From: a virus | DNA: 39,955 nucleotides | Virus record (IMG/VR): IMGVR_UViG_3300030617_000031 | Span: 1 to 39,955 of that record | Strand: one strand, 5' to 3' | Notes under the pieces: generated by a model | Told to the model about the DNA's origin: nothing | Databases searched by the model: none | Seen by the model: only the letters and a program-made list of their open reading frames with translations | Part shown: positions 23,711 to 31,585 of the stretch, piece by piece | Layout of the letters: the number at the start of each line of letters is the position of its first letter | Position numbering within the stretch: position 1 is the stretch's first letter | Made by a program: the position numbers and the translations under genes

Positions 23711-25111
23711 ATGAATTCACAACAAGTATTTGATGTGATCGAAGCAATAGCTGAGACCGCAAGCAAGAAGGAAAAGCAGGCGCTGCTCGCAGCCAACATC
23801 GGACAGCCTTTGTTCAAGCGCGTGCTCGTCGCAGCTCTCGACCCGCTCATTAGCTATGGCATCAGCAAGCGCCCTCCGTCTGGAACGAACAGCGCGGGGC
23901 GGGGAGCACTGTTCGACGACGGTACTTGGGCAGTTATTGACGACTTGGCCGCGCGCCGGCTGACCGGCCACAACGCGATTGCCGTCTTGTGCGGCGAGAT
24001 GGAACGCCTCGAACCTAAATCGGCCGAACTGTTCTGGCGCATCGTTAAAAAAGACCTGCGCGCGGGCTTCGGCGCAGAGACGGTCAACAAGGCATCTAAA
24101 GGGCTGATTCAGGCGTCTCCCTATATGCGCTGCGTGCTGCCCGCAGACGCGAAGTTCGATGAATGGGATTGGGTCAAGGGTGCATTCAGCCAGCAAAAGG
24201 CAGACGGCGCATTCACGAACGTCGACCACGACCACGCCGGCATCGTGCGTCTGACCACGCGGCAGGGTAATGAGTTGCCGATTGAGCAGTTTGCCGAAGT
24301 TGTCGACGCTGTTAAGGTGCGCCTGCAGCTTGGCACGCAAACGCATGGAGAAATCCTCGTGCTGGTCGACGGCAAGATCGCGGATCGCGCGACAGGTAAC
24401 GGTATTCTCAACCGAGTGGCGGCAGGCGGCAGCTTTACTGAGCGCGAGGTTCCCCTATTTTTCGCGTGGGACCAGATCCCACTGGAGTGTGTGAAGCCGA
24501 AGGGCGAGTACACGGTGCCGTACCGCGAGCGCTGGTCGTCGCTGGTGGATCAGGTCGTGGGCGAAGGCAACTCGATAATGTCGGTGCGCCTGATCCCTAC
24601 CGAACGTGTGCACTCGCTCAAGGACGGCTACGCCCACTGCACAAGCCTGCAGGTCGAAGGCAAAGAAGGAACCGTCCTCAAGAACGGCAGCGGCTTCTGG
24701 AAAGACACCAAGAGCGGTAACAAGGATGTCGTGAAGCTCAAGCTCGAAGTGGATGTCGACCTGATTACGAGGGAAGTTCTGAACGGTGAAGACGGCACGA
24801 AAAACGACGGGCGCGCGGGCCGCGTACGGATGGAAACGCGCGACGGGTTGCTGAGCGTGAACGTTGCAGTGAAAAACGAGAAGCTGCGCGACGCAATCGA
24901 CGCGAACCGGGCCGACTTCACCGACCGTATATGGACCGTGCGCTTCAATGAAATCACGGAACCGTCCGACAGCAACCCGCTGCACTCGTTGTTTCTGCCG
25001 CGCATGGTGGAAGACTGGTATCGCAGCGATAAAAGTGACGCGGACTCGCTGCCCGAAGTCTACGCACAGCGTGACGCTAAAGTCCAGGGCACGCCCGAGG
25101 TGGTCGCATGA
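23711..25111 (+). CDS. ATP-dependent DNA ligase
   Basis: 466 residues from ATG 23711, with GAGG six bases upstream; TTG 23699 is a poorer alternative. The nucleotidyl-transferase motif I is QKADGAF with K163 as the AMP-accepting lysine; motif III is LFFAWDQIP, motif IV is EGTVLKNG, and motif V lies in VVKLKLEVDVD. The C-terminal 130 residues fit an OB-fold domain. The enzyme seals nicks during phage replication, joining fragments after primer removal by the Pol I 5' nuclease. An N-terminal helical domain of about 150 residues is like T4-type ligases. ATGA overlap with the next gene. Confidence 0.88.
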   Translation: MNSQQVFDVIEAIAETASKKEKQALLAANIGQPLFKRVLVAALDPLISYGISKRPPSGTNSAGRGALFDDGTWAVIDDLAARRLTGHNAIAVLCGEMERLEPKSAELFWRIVKKDLRAGFGAETVNKASKGLIQASPYMRCVLPADAKFDEWDWVKGAFSQQKADGAFTNVDHDHAGIVRLTTRQGNELPIEQFAEVVDAVKVRLQLGTQTHGEILVLVDGKIADRATGNGILNRVAAGGSFTEREVPLFFAWDQIPLECVKPKGEYTVPYRERWSSLVDQVVGEGNSIMSVRLIPTERVHSLKDGYAHCTSLQVEGKEGTVLKNGSGFWKDTKSGNKDVVKLKLEVDVDLITREVLNGEDGTKNDGRAGRVRMETRDGLLSVNVAVKNEKLRDAIDANRADFTDRIWTVRFNEITEPSDSNPLHSLFLPRMVEDWYRSDKSDADSLPEVYAQRDAKVQGTPEVVA

Positions 25112-25662
25112 AGACCGACATCCCCACCTTCAGCGGCAACTACTTCAGCTTCACTGACGTGGTGTCTAACGTCGTCAGCATCGAAGACATTGCGCACGGC
25201 CTATCAAACGTATGCCGGTTCGCCGGCCAGTGCCCGCAATTTTACTCCGTCGCACAGCACAGCGTCATGGTCGCCTACATCCTTGAAGAGTTATACGGGA
25301 TACACGATCCAGAAGTACTTCTTCAAGGTCTTTTCCACGACGCCTCCGAGGCTTTCCTGGGCGACATGACTACACCGCTGAAGAAGCTGATCCCCGAGTA
25401 CATGGTGATCGAGGCACGCGTACAGGCTGACCTTATGCGGCGCTTTGGTTTGCCATCCTCTCTGCATCGAATCGTAAGTCTCGCGGATCTCTCAGCGCTC
25501 CGGATGGAGAAAGAGCAACTGCTTAAGAACCACGACGTGTGGGCGGTTTTAGAGGGCGTCGAGTGCCTTCAAGAATTTTTCGTTTTCTTCTACACCCCTG
25601 AGCAGGCGAAGGCTCAGTTCTTGAATACCTTTTACCGACTAATGAGCGCCCGCAGATGCTGA
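25108..25662 (+). CDS. HD-domain nucleotidase/dNTP hydrolase, YfbR-like
   Basis: 184 residues. The HD signature is intact: HGLSNVCRFAG (H30), VAQHSVMVA (H51), LLQGLFHDASEAFLGD (H77, D78) and SLADLSAL (D127). YfbR-type enzymes convert deoxynucleoside monophosphates to nucleosides; close phage relatives also include dNTP triphosphohydrolases such as DatZ. The substrate cannot be decided from sequence. Coupled to ligase by ATGA and overlapping the SbcD-like gene by seven bases. With the MazG-like and ThyA genes it belongs to the phage's nucleotide-pool set. Confidence 0.78.
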   Translation: MKTDIPTFSGNYFSFTDVVSNVVSIEDIAHGLSNVCRFAGQCPQFYSVAQHSVMVAYILEELYGIHDPEVLLQGLFHDASEAFLGDMTTPLKKLIPEYMVIEARVQADLMRRFGLPSSLHRIVSLADLSALRMEKEQLLKNHDVWAVLEGVECLQEFFVFFYTPEQAKAQFLNTFYRLMSARRC

Positions 25663-26723
25663 TCATAAATGACCTTCACCTCGGCGTGAACCGCTCCGGC
25701 GGCACGACGCCGCTGACCCATGCCACCTTGACCGAATACACGCACGAGAAGTTCGAGTGGCTGCTTGACCAAACCGACCAAGACGGTTGCCTGCTGATTG
25801 ACGGCGATCTATTCGACGGTTTCCTCGTGTCCAACAACGTGCTGTTGCGTACGTTCTCGGGGCTGTCCACACGGCTCTATTCAGGCGTCATCAAGAAGCT
25901 TCTCTTGGCGCGCGGAAACCACGATATAGCGAAAGACTCGACGAAGCTCAGCTCCTTCGATCTGCTCGGCGCGCTGCTGGTCGAGGCGTATCCGCAGCGT
26001 GTGGTGGTGATCACCGAACCTACCGTTATCCGTTGGGGCGCAGAGAATGAATCATCTGCCTGGGTCATTCCCCACGCCGAGAACCAGGACATCTTCGACA
26101 TGTGGATCGGCCAGGTGATCAACGATCCACAAGACATCGTGTTCGTCCACGCCAATTACGACAACGGCTTTGCAGCTGAGTCGGACCACTCTCTGAACTT
26201 GACCAAAGAGTGGTGCAACGCGCTTGAAACAGTCGGCGTTCAAAAGATCATCTTCGGTCACGAGCATCAGCAGGGCATCCGGCCGAACGGCGTGATCATC
26301 ATCGGCAACCAGTTTCCCACATCTATTTCTGACTGCTTGAATAACGACAGCAAGCGCGCGCTGCAGATCAGCGAGACGGGCCACATCACCGAGTTGCAGA
26401 CCTGGACGGACCGCGGTTCGTACTTCGAATGCGACTGGGCGAAACTGGATCAAGTGCCGGAAGACGCCCAATTCGTGCGGATCAAGGGCGAAGCGACCGA
26501 CGAGCAGGCCGCAGCGGTTCTCGACGCTGCGTCTGCCTTGCGCAAGAAGCACGGCGCGTTCGTCATCACCAACTCGGTCGTCGTGAACGGCCGCACGCTG
26601 GACATCTCCGCTCTCGACGCCGTCGAACAGGTCCAGACGTTCGACGTGACTGCCTTCTTATTCGACAACCTGTCGGCCGACCAGGTCGAATACTTGAAGC
26701 CGATGCTGAAGGAGCGCACGTGA
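25656..26723 (+). CDS. sbcD: SbcD/Mre11-like metallophosphoesterase nuclease subunit
   Basis: 355 residues. Calcineurin-type motifs: INDLHLG (D6, H8), DGDLFDG (D51, D54), ARGNHDIA (N88, H89), FVHANYDNG and GHEHQQG. These coordinate two metal ions (usually Mn) for phosphodiester cleavage. Paired with the SbcC/Rad50-like ATPase downstream, it corresponds to T4 gp47 / SbcD and would process DNA ends, hairpins or breaks. The C-terminal 100 residues probably include the ATPase-binding helices. Between it and sbcC lies a 41-residue gene, all three coupled by overlapping codons. Confidence 0.85.
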   Translation: MLIINDLHLGVNRSGGTTPLTHATLTEYTHEKFEWLLDQTDQDGCLLIDGDLFDGFLVSNNVLLRTFSGLSTRLYSGVIKKLLLARGNHDIAKDSTKLSSFDLLGALLVEAYPQRVVVITEPTVIRWGAENESSAWVIPHAENQDIFDMWIGQVINDPQDIVFVHANYDNGFAAESDHSLNLTKEWCNALETVGVQKIIFGHEHQQGIRPNGVIIIGNQFPTSISDCLNNDSKRALQISETGHITELQTWTDRGSYFECDWAKLDQVPEDAQFVRIKGEATDEQAAAVLDAASALRKKHGAFVITNSVVVNGRTLDISALDAVEQVQTFDVTAFLFDNLSADQVEYLKPMLKERT

Positions 26724-26845
26724 AGATACTTGGATGGACCCGTGCGCAGTGGCGTGAAGCGCACAAGCATGCGAGTCGTGCAACCACGCTCGCGGAATAC
26801 CTTGATCGTTTGAAAAACGCATTGGAGCGAAGCGCAAATGCTTAA
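26720..26845 (+). CDS. 41-residue protein between SbcD- and SbcC-like genes
   Basis: GTG start at 26720 overlaps the SbcD-like stop (GTGA) and has GGAG six bases upstream; its end overlaps the SbcC-like start by eight bases. The product (KILGWTRAQWREAHKHASR then TLAEYLDRLKNALE) is a basic, amphipathic helical pair with two Trp. No family recognised. It may be a small subunit or modulator of the SbcCD-like complex, or only a coupling frame. Confidence 0.55.
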   Translation: MKILGWTRAQWREAHKHASRATTLAEYLDRLKNALERSANA

Positions 26846-28976
26846 TGAAATCAGCCTCACCAACTTCCGGCAATTTACCGATCGTACAGTCGTCTTCGGT
26901 GCCGGCAACACGTCGCTGCGCGGTGCAAACGAGGGCGGAAAGAGCACCATCATCGAAGGTTTCCTGTACTTGGTCGGCGGCGTCAAGGCTTGCCGCAACA
27001 ATGACTTCGTTACTTGGGGCGCTAAAGCATCAACCTGCAAAGTCGAAGGCTTGCTCACGCTGCAAGGCACGCAGATCCGCGCCACGCGCGGCAAGTCCGG
27101 CGCTGAAATCTACGTGCCGCACTCGGCTGACAAACCGACCATCGTCGGCCAAAACGAGGTCACGGCCTGGTTCAGTGAGCAGCTGGGCGCATCGTTCGAC
27201 GTGATCAAGAAAATGTGCTTCGCCGGACAGAAGGAAATCGGTGGTTTGCTCGATGAAGGCAATACTAAGGCTGTCGAGTTCATCGAAGACATGTCCGGTC
27301 TAGACATTGTCGAGTTCTTCATTGGTAAGATCCAGGCAACCGGTAAAGTCGGCGTCACCACGGCATTGGTCGAGCGCGCGCACAACGACCGCGACCAGCT
27401 TGAGCTGAGCAAGGGTTACGGCTCCAGCGCCGAGCAAAACATCAAATCCTGCGAAGCGCAGATCGTGCCTCTTGAGAAAACATCGCAACTGCTTACTTCT
27501 CAGGTCGAGGAAGCCGAAGATGTCTTGAAAGCGGATCGCGAGCTACTGCGTATAGCCACGCGGCGTTCGTCCCTGCTCGAATCTGCAAAACAACGCAAAA
27601 CAGCCGCAATTTTGGCTCTTGACAAGGCCACAAACACGCGAGAAGGCACCGCCAGCGCCCTTGCGGAAGCTCGCCTTGATGCTGCCCTTGAGGCAGAGCT
27701 AGAAACGGCACAGGCGAGGCAACAAAATGTGGAAGATTCCACAATTCGCATAAAAATGAAGCAGGCTCTCGACGCGTGGCCAGCGCCCGAGGCGGAATGG
27801 GATGAAGGTCTCCCCGCGCTGCAGAAATTCGTCGCCGACAACCGAAACCTGGAAAACGACGCGAGCCGTCGAATCGCGTCATGCAGGAAAGACATCGCTG
27901 TTGCTGAAGCGAAAAAGGTTAATTCGAGTGCATGCGGTTTGTGCGGGAAGGATGTCAGTGAATTTCCGGAAGTCGCCAAGAAAAACGCAGCGTTGGACGC
28001 TGCGGCCGAAGCACTGCGGGCCGAAGTGGTAATCCTGCTGGCCCATTCGGAAGACTACGTAGCCAACATCGAGGCCGGCGCAGCGATCTTGGCTGCGCCG
28101 AGTTTCCCCCACGCGCACAAGCGCCCCGATCTGTTCGAGATCGACTGCAAGTATGTGCCGTTCCGTGTCAAGTGGGTCGGCGGTGAAGTCGGAGCCGCTG
28201 CGCCGAGTCTGCTGTCACAAATCGCAGCGTTGAAGGCCGAGCGCCAGGCACGCGCAACGCTGGAACGCGCGGCGGCCACTGCGCAGGCCGCGTTCGACGC
28301 CGCTGATGCGGCCTTGACCGCATTGACGGGCGATCTGGTGGCGCTCGAAGCCGGGCCGGCGACGGTTGAGAGCGACATCGCTGAGCGGATCGCGATTGCC
28401 GAAGGTGTGCTGACGCAGCTCCGGGTGGAGCTTTCCCTTGTCGACAGGGAGTTGGCCGGTCTGCGGAGTCAGCTGACCAGTCTGCGGATCAGCTTCAGAG
28501 ATTTGGCGGTGACCCTGGAGCGGCTTAAATCTTCACTCGCCGTCACGGAAGCTGATCTGGCCACCTACGAGTTTCACAACAAGCTGATTGAGGATTTGCG
28601 TAAGGCGCGGCCGGTCGTTGCTAACCGGCTCTGGAACATGGTCTTGAAGGCGGTTTCAACCTATCTCACCCGGATGCGCAACGAGCCGTCCATCGTCGAG
28701 CGCCAGGACAAGACGTTCATTGTGAATGGCAAGCCCTATACCTCGTACTCAGGCAGCGCCATCGACTTGCTGGCGCTCGGCATCCGCATAGCTCTCACCA
28801 AAATCTTCGTGCCCGGCGCGGACATGCTAGTGCTCGACGAGCCGTTCGCAGCTTGCACGCCCGAGCGGACGCTTCAGTGCTTGGCTTTCGCGGTTGCGGC
28901 TGGCTTCTCGCAGACGATCATCATCACGCACGAGGGCGGTACCGAGCAAGTTTTCGATCATATCGTGGAGGTGTGA
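26838..28976 (+). CDS. sbcC: SbcC/Rad50-like ATPase
   Basis: 712 residues. Walker A is GANEGGKST at 29-37; two coiled-coil arms surround a zinc hook CGLCGK near 365; the ABC signature region is SGSAIDLLALGIRIAL near 640; Walker B is MLVLDEPFA near 662 and the H-loop is ITHEGG. It would form a dimer that opens and closes on ATP and controls the SbcD-like nuclease on DNA ends. At 712 residues it is shorter than E. coli SbcC, mainly because its coiled coils are shorter, as in T4 gp46-like phage forms. It starts eight bases before the end of the 41-residue gene. Confidence 0.87.
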   Translation: MLNEISLTNFRQFTDRTVVFGAGNTSLRGANEGGKSTIIEGFLYLVGGVKACRNNDFVTWGAKASTCKVEGLLTLQGTQIRATRGKSGAEIYVPHSADKPTIVGQNEVTAWFSEQLGASFDVIKKMCFAGQKEIGGLLDEGNTKAVEFIEDMSGLDIVEFFIGKIQATGKVGVTTALVERAHNDRDQLELSKGYGSSAEQNIKSCEAQIVPLEKTSQLLTSQVEEAEDVLKADRELLRIATRRSSLLESAKQRKTAAILALDKATNTREGTASALAEARLDAALEAELETAQARQQNVEDSTIRIKMKQALDAWPAPEAEWDEGLPALQKFVADNRNLENDASRRIASCRKDIAVAEAKKVNSSACGLCGKDVSEFPEVAKKNAALDAAAEALRAEVVILLAHSEDYVANIEAGAAILAAPSFPHAHKRPDLFEIDCKYVPFRVKWVGGEVGAAAPSLLSQIAALKAERQARATLERAAATAQAAFDAADAALTALTGDLVALEAGPATVESDIAERIAIAEGVLTQLRVELSLVDRELAGLRSQLTSLRISFRDLAVTLERLKSSLAVTEADLATYEFHNKLIEDLRKARPVVANRLWNMVLKAVSTYLTRMRNEPSIVERQDKTFIVNGKPYTSYSGSAIDLLALGIRIALTKIFVPGADMLVLDEPFAACTPERTLQCLAFAVAAGFSQTIIITHEGGTEQVFDHIVEV

Positions 28977-28977
28977 C

Positions 28978-29127
28978 GTGAGTGGCTACGCCAAGTCGCT
29001 GTTGAGGCTTATCGAAATGTCTAAAAGTCCCTTCGGCGTTGGCGTGTCCACGCGTGGAGATATGCGATTCATGGCCGACTGCATTATCAGCGGCACTTAC
29101 TGTAAACCGTTTAGAGGAGTGTATTAA
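28978..29127 (+). CDS. Small unknown protein between SbcC-like gene and thyA
   Basis: 49 residues from GTG 28978, with GGAGG at 28967-28971 (six-base spacing). The product (SGYAKSLLRLIEMSKSPFG, ending TYCKPFRGVY) is basic with two cysteines. Its stop is immediately followed by the thyA ATG, and its last codons hold the GAGGAG site of thyA. No family recognised; a longer reading from 28894 would lie inside the SbcC-like gene. Confidence 0.5.
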   Translation: MSGYAKSLLRLIEMSKSPFGVGVSTRGDMRFMADCIISGTYCKPFRGVY

Positions 29128-30003
29128 ATGAGCCTTACCTGGGAACACCAATATCTTGACCTCCTGGCCGAGCTGCTGCACAGCGGCAATCAGAAAGGCG
29201 ACCGCACGGGAACGGGCACACGCAGCCTCTTTGGCCGCCAGATCCGCATCGACCTGCAGCGGGAATTTCCGCTGATGACGACCAAGTTTGTCCCGTTCAA
29301 GGCTGTGGACGGCGAACTCCGCTGGATGCTCAGCGGCTCGACGAGCGCCAAGGAGCTGGTCGAGAAGTATGGCACGACCATTTGGAACGAGTGGGCAGAT
29401 GAATACGGCGATCTTGGGCCGGTATATGGCGCGCAGTGGCGCACCTGGTGCGGTGTGAACGTCAACACTGATGCCTGCAGCGACGTGGTGGTAGTCGACC
29501 AGATCGCAGAGGTGATCAAAAGTCTGCGGGAACGCCCGAATAGCCGGCGGCACGTCGTGAGCGCTTGGAACGTAACGGATCTGCCGGACGAGGCATTGAC
29601 CCCACAAGAGAACGTCGCAGCGGGCAAGATGGCGCTATCGCCGTGCCACTGTCTGTTCCAGTTCTACGTGAACGACGGCAAGCTGTCGTGCCTGCTCTAT
29701 CAGCGCAGCTGCGATATCTTCCTTGGCGTACCGTTCAATATCCCGAGCTACGCTCTGCTGACGCATATCATCGCCTCGCTCGTGGGTCTCGACGTGGGCG
29801 AGTTTATCTGGACCGGTGGAGATGTCCATTTGTACAACAATCACGTCGACCAGGCGCGCACACAACTGGCTCGGCAACCCACCGCGGCACCTCAGCTGCA
29901 GTGGAGCCATGCCCCGGTATCGCTCGACCAGCTCGGCGCAGATTGTTTTGAGGTTGTAGACTACACGCCACAGGCGGCTATCAAGGCTGCGGTCTCAGTG
30001 TGA
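29128..30003 (+). CDS. thyA: Thymidylate synthase
   Basis: 291 residues, GAGGAG nine bases upstream. It shows the ThyA core: GDRTGTGTRSLFG near the N-terminus, DLGPVYGAQWRTW, RRHVVSAWN, the catalytic cysteine in SPCHCLFQFY (C173), LLYQRSCDIFLGVPFNI, and WTGGDVHLYNNH. It converts dUMP to dTMP with methylene-tetrahydrofolate. The Asn in PFNI marks a dUMP rather than dCMP substrate, and I see no change that would signal a hydroxymethylase. A loop of about 12 residues after WRTWCG (NVNTDACSDVVV) is longer than in E. coli ThyA. It supplies dTMP for phage DNA synthesis. Confidence 0.93.
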   Translation: MSLTWEHQYLDLLAELLHSGNQKGDRTGTGTRSLFGRQIRIDLQREFPLMTTKFVPFKAVDGELRWMLSGSTSAKELVEKYGTTIWNEWADEYGDLGPVYGAQWRTWCGVNVNTDACSDVVVVDQIAEVIKSLRERPNSRRHVVSAWNVTDLPDEALTPQENVAAGKMALSPCHCLFQFYVNDGKLSCLLYQRSCDIFLGVPFNIPSYALLTHIIASLVGLDVGEFIWTGGDVHLYNNHVDQARTQLARQPTAAPQLQWSHAPVSLDQLGADCFEVVDYTPQAAIKAAVSV

Positions 30004-30009
30004 TATTCT

Positions 30010-30037
30010 GGCGGCTTGGTCTGCACGACGGGCCGCC
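30010..30037 (+). other. Possible hairpin between thyA and lipoprotein gene
   Basis: GGCGGCTTG and CGGGCCGCC pair over nine positions with two G-U pairs around a ten-base loop, in the 51-base gap. There is no T-run after it, so it is not a classic terminator. Confidence 0.3.
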
Positions 30038-30054
30038 TACCTTGAGAACCTAGA

Positions 30055-30444
30055 ATGAAAATAAAATGGCTGCTTCTCGCGATGTCCGCAGCGGTCTTGG
30101 CCTCCGGCTGTGCGCCTACCGTGTATCCGTCAGCTTACGAACCGGTTCCTGATCCAGTCCACTGCAAGGCTGGGCGGCAGTGTGAGGCTGAGTGGGTTGC
30201 AGCGCAAGAGGCGGTCGAAAGCGCAAGCTTCATGAAGTTGCGTATGGTCACCGACACGCGCCTTGAAACATATCCGGAGGCTACATCCGGCCGCATGCAG
30301 GGAACAGTTACCAAGTTCCCTGCGCCGGACGGAAGTTACGTCATAGCCGCACAATTCACCTGCTACACCCTGCCTGGATGTGACTCGGCCCAAGCGCTGA
30401 TCAACTTCACAGCTCACATCAAGTACGCGGGCATGGGGTTCTAG
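30055..30444 (+). CDS. Phage lipoprotein, last + strand gene
   Basis: 129 residues: MKIKW, a hydrophobic core and lipobox ASGC (Cys19) give a type II signal. The mature part has four more cysteines (HCKAGRQC; FTCYTLPGC) that could form disulfides in the periplasm. No family recognised. It ends nine bases before the stop of the opposite-strand lysis gene. As a lipoprotein outside the spanin pair it may modify the host envelope or block superinfection; this is inference. Confidence 0.7.
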   Translation: MKIKWLLLAMSAAVLASGCAPTVYPSAYEPVPDPVHCKAGRQCEAEWVAAQEAVESASFMKLRMVTDTRLETYPEATSGRMQGTVTKFPAPDGSYVIAAQFTCYTLPGCDSAQALINFTAHIKYAGMGF

Positions 30445-30453
30445 GGCTTTCGC

Positions 30454-30774
30454 TCAGTCGCCGTCAGGAATCACTGCTTTTGCGCCCTCGTTGACTTCCA
30501 GCGACAGCCCGCAATGATTGGCCTGGAACCAGTTCAAGATCCGGCACAAGATGCATCCCCACCTTCGGCCGGCCAGCCGTGCCTTGTCAGCCCGCGACGA
30601 AATGGTCTCTCCCGGATCGCCGCCGGTCAGCGCATTGCCGAATTCGTCCAGCGCAACTGCAACGTTAATCAGCCAGGTCTCGCCCGGCCGGGGACAGTAG
30701 AGGTGAACTGGTGCGCCGGCAAGGTGCAGCGCCGCCGAGACCCCGTTCACGATGAACTGAAAAATCAGTTTCAT
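30454..30774 (-). CDS. Small conserved lysis-region protein
   Basis: 106 residues. The central stretch LDEFGNALTGGDPGETISSR followed by RRWGCILCRILNWFQANHC matches a pattern I have seen in many phages and prophages next to lysis genes, without a known function. Two cysteine pairs (CILC and a later HC) may be functional. The N-terminal 20 residues are hydrophobic and could act as an anchor. Its ATG overlaps the Rz stop by four bases, so it is the last gene of the lysis operon. Confidence 0.7.
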   Translation of the reverse strand: MKLIFQFIVNGVSAALHLAGAPVHLYCPRPGETWLINVAVALDEFGNALTGGDPGETISSRADKARLAGRRWGCILCRILNWFQANHCGLSLEVNEGAKAVIPDGD

Positions 30775-31394
30775 TGCGTGGCTCCGGCGGCCGACGTAAT
30801 CCCAGGCAAGCTGCCGTTACACATCAGCCGATCTTGAATAATTAGCTTTTGGGCGGCTGTAAGGTCGATAGCGAGTTGGTCGGCTTCGGAGAATTCGTCA
30901 ATGAAAAAGTTTGAAGATCCGATTGAAAGTGCGGCGTAACCGGTCGCATTATCGACGGGTCCGCTGGTGCCAGACGCGGGCACGACAGCCCCGCCGCTAC
31001 CGGAACTGGCTGTAGCGACGTACAGGCGCTGAGTAAGATTGCGATTGGCAGTAAGCAGAGCGTCACGACGTTTGAGATTTTCACTGGTATCCTCGGCATG
31101 GGTTTGGTTAATCGAGTCAATCGCGGCCTGGTTGACCGCGGCCTGCTTCAAAAGCGCACTCTTGTTCGAGGCGACCTGGGCTTGTGCCTTGGCTGCTTCA
31201 GCCGAGACGAAGGCATTGAATACCAACTCTTCGACGTGCTTTCCGTAAAAGAAACTCGCGCCAATCGCCCCGATAAAGACGGTCAGCGCTGCGAGCAAGA
31301 TCCACGGGAGTAACGAGGTGGTCGCGGCGCTGCCGACTGCGGTCTTGGCGGCACTTTCCGCCACGTCCTCTACTGCGGTTGTAACAATGCTCAT
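30771..31394 (-). CDS. Rz: Rz-like inner-membrane spanin
   Basis: 207 residues. A hydrophobic segment at about 28-50 (LLPWILLAALTVFIGAIG) anchors the protein in the inner membrane; the rest is periplasmic, Ala/Gln-rich and helical (SAEAAKAQAQVASNKSALL) and ends in a helix with AAQKLIIQDRLMCNG. This fits an i-spanin, which joins the o-spanin to fuse the inner and outer membranes after the wall is cut. An Rz1-type lipoprotein is fully embedded in another frame. The start overlaps the upstream gene's stop (ATGA). Confidence 0.75.
   Translation of the reverse strand: MSIVTTAVEDVAESAAKTAVGSAATTSLLPWILLAALTVFIGAIGASFFYGKHVEELVFNAFVSAEAAKAQAQVASNKSALLKQAAVNQAAIDSINQTHAEDTSENLKRRDALLTANRNLTQRLYVATASSGSGGAVVPASGTSGPVDNATGYAALSIGSSNFFIDEFSEADQLAIDLTAAQKLIIQDRLMCNGSLPGITSAAGATQ
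30842..31084 (-). CDS. Rz1: Rz1-like outer-membrane lipoprotein spanin, nested in Rz
   Basis: 80 residues from GTG 31084, chosen because GAGG lies six bases upstream and it gives a compact lipoprotein signal: KISNVVTLCLLPIAILLSAC with Cys21 in an LSAC lipobox. The mature 60 residues are rich in Pro (PVPVAAGLSCPRLAPADP; SPKPTN; QPPKS), as in Rz1 proteins. An upstream TTG/ATG in the same frame has no ribosome site. The gene lies completely inside Rz in a different frame on the same strand, the lambda arrangement. It would be the o-spanin. Confidence 0.75.
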   Translation of the reverse strand: MKISNVVTLCLLPIAILLSACTSLQPVPVAAGLSCPRLAPADPSIMRPVTPHFQSDLQTFSLTNSPKPTNSLSTLQPPKS

Positions 31395-31585
31395 GGGGTA
31401 TCCCTGGGTGGTCCATAACGCAGCTGAATCAACTTATCGGCAGTGACGTGCAGCCCTACCACAGCGAGGTAGGCGAGCCAGATCCCCTCAGGAGCAACGC
31501 TCACCCAATTCGCCTTGACAAAGCACAGGGTCGCCGCCGCATACGCGACGTTCGACCACACTACCGGACTTGGCGGCAGCTTCAC
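31391..31585 (-). CDS. Two-TM small membrane protein, holin candidate
   Basis: 64 residues from GTG 31585, which overlaps the endolysin stop (GTGA); the frame is open further upstream but that part is Arg/Gly-rich and lies inside the endolysin gene. Two hydrophobic segments (VWSNVAYAAATLCFV and IWLAYLAVVGLHV) are joined by a short loop, with a short charged tail. Position between endolysin and spanins and two TM segments make it a holin candidate; the 115-residue protein at 32101 is the other. Confidence 0.65.
   Translation of the reverse strand: MKLPPSPVVWSNVAYAAATLCFVKANWVSVAPEGIWLAYLAVVGLHVTADKLIQLRYGPPRDTP

Noticed and set aside
17280-25662. Z-genome (2-aminoadenine) phage
   Set aside because: MazG-like, HD and family A polymerase genes are present but PurZ is not in the window, and the HD protein reads at least as well as YfbR-type. 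Kept only as a checkable possibility.
29128-30003. ThyA as dUMP/dCMP hydroxymethylase (modified-base enzyme)
   Set aside because: The catalytic Cys context and the PFNI Asn are as in ordinary thymidylate synthase; nothing visible points to hydroxymethylation.
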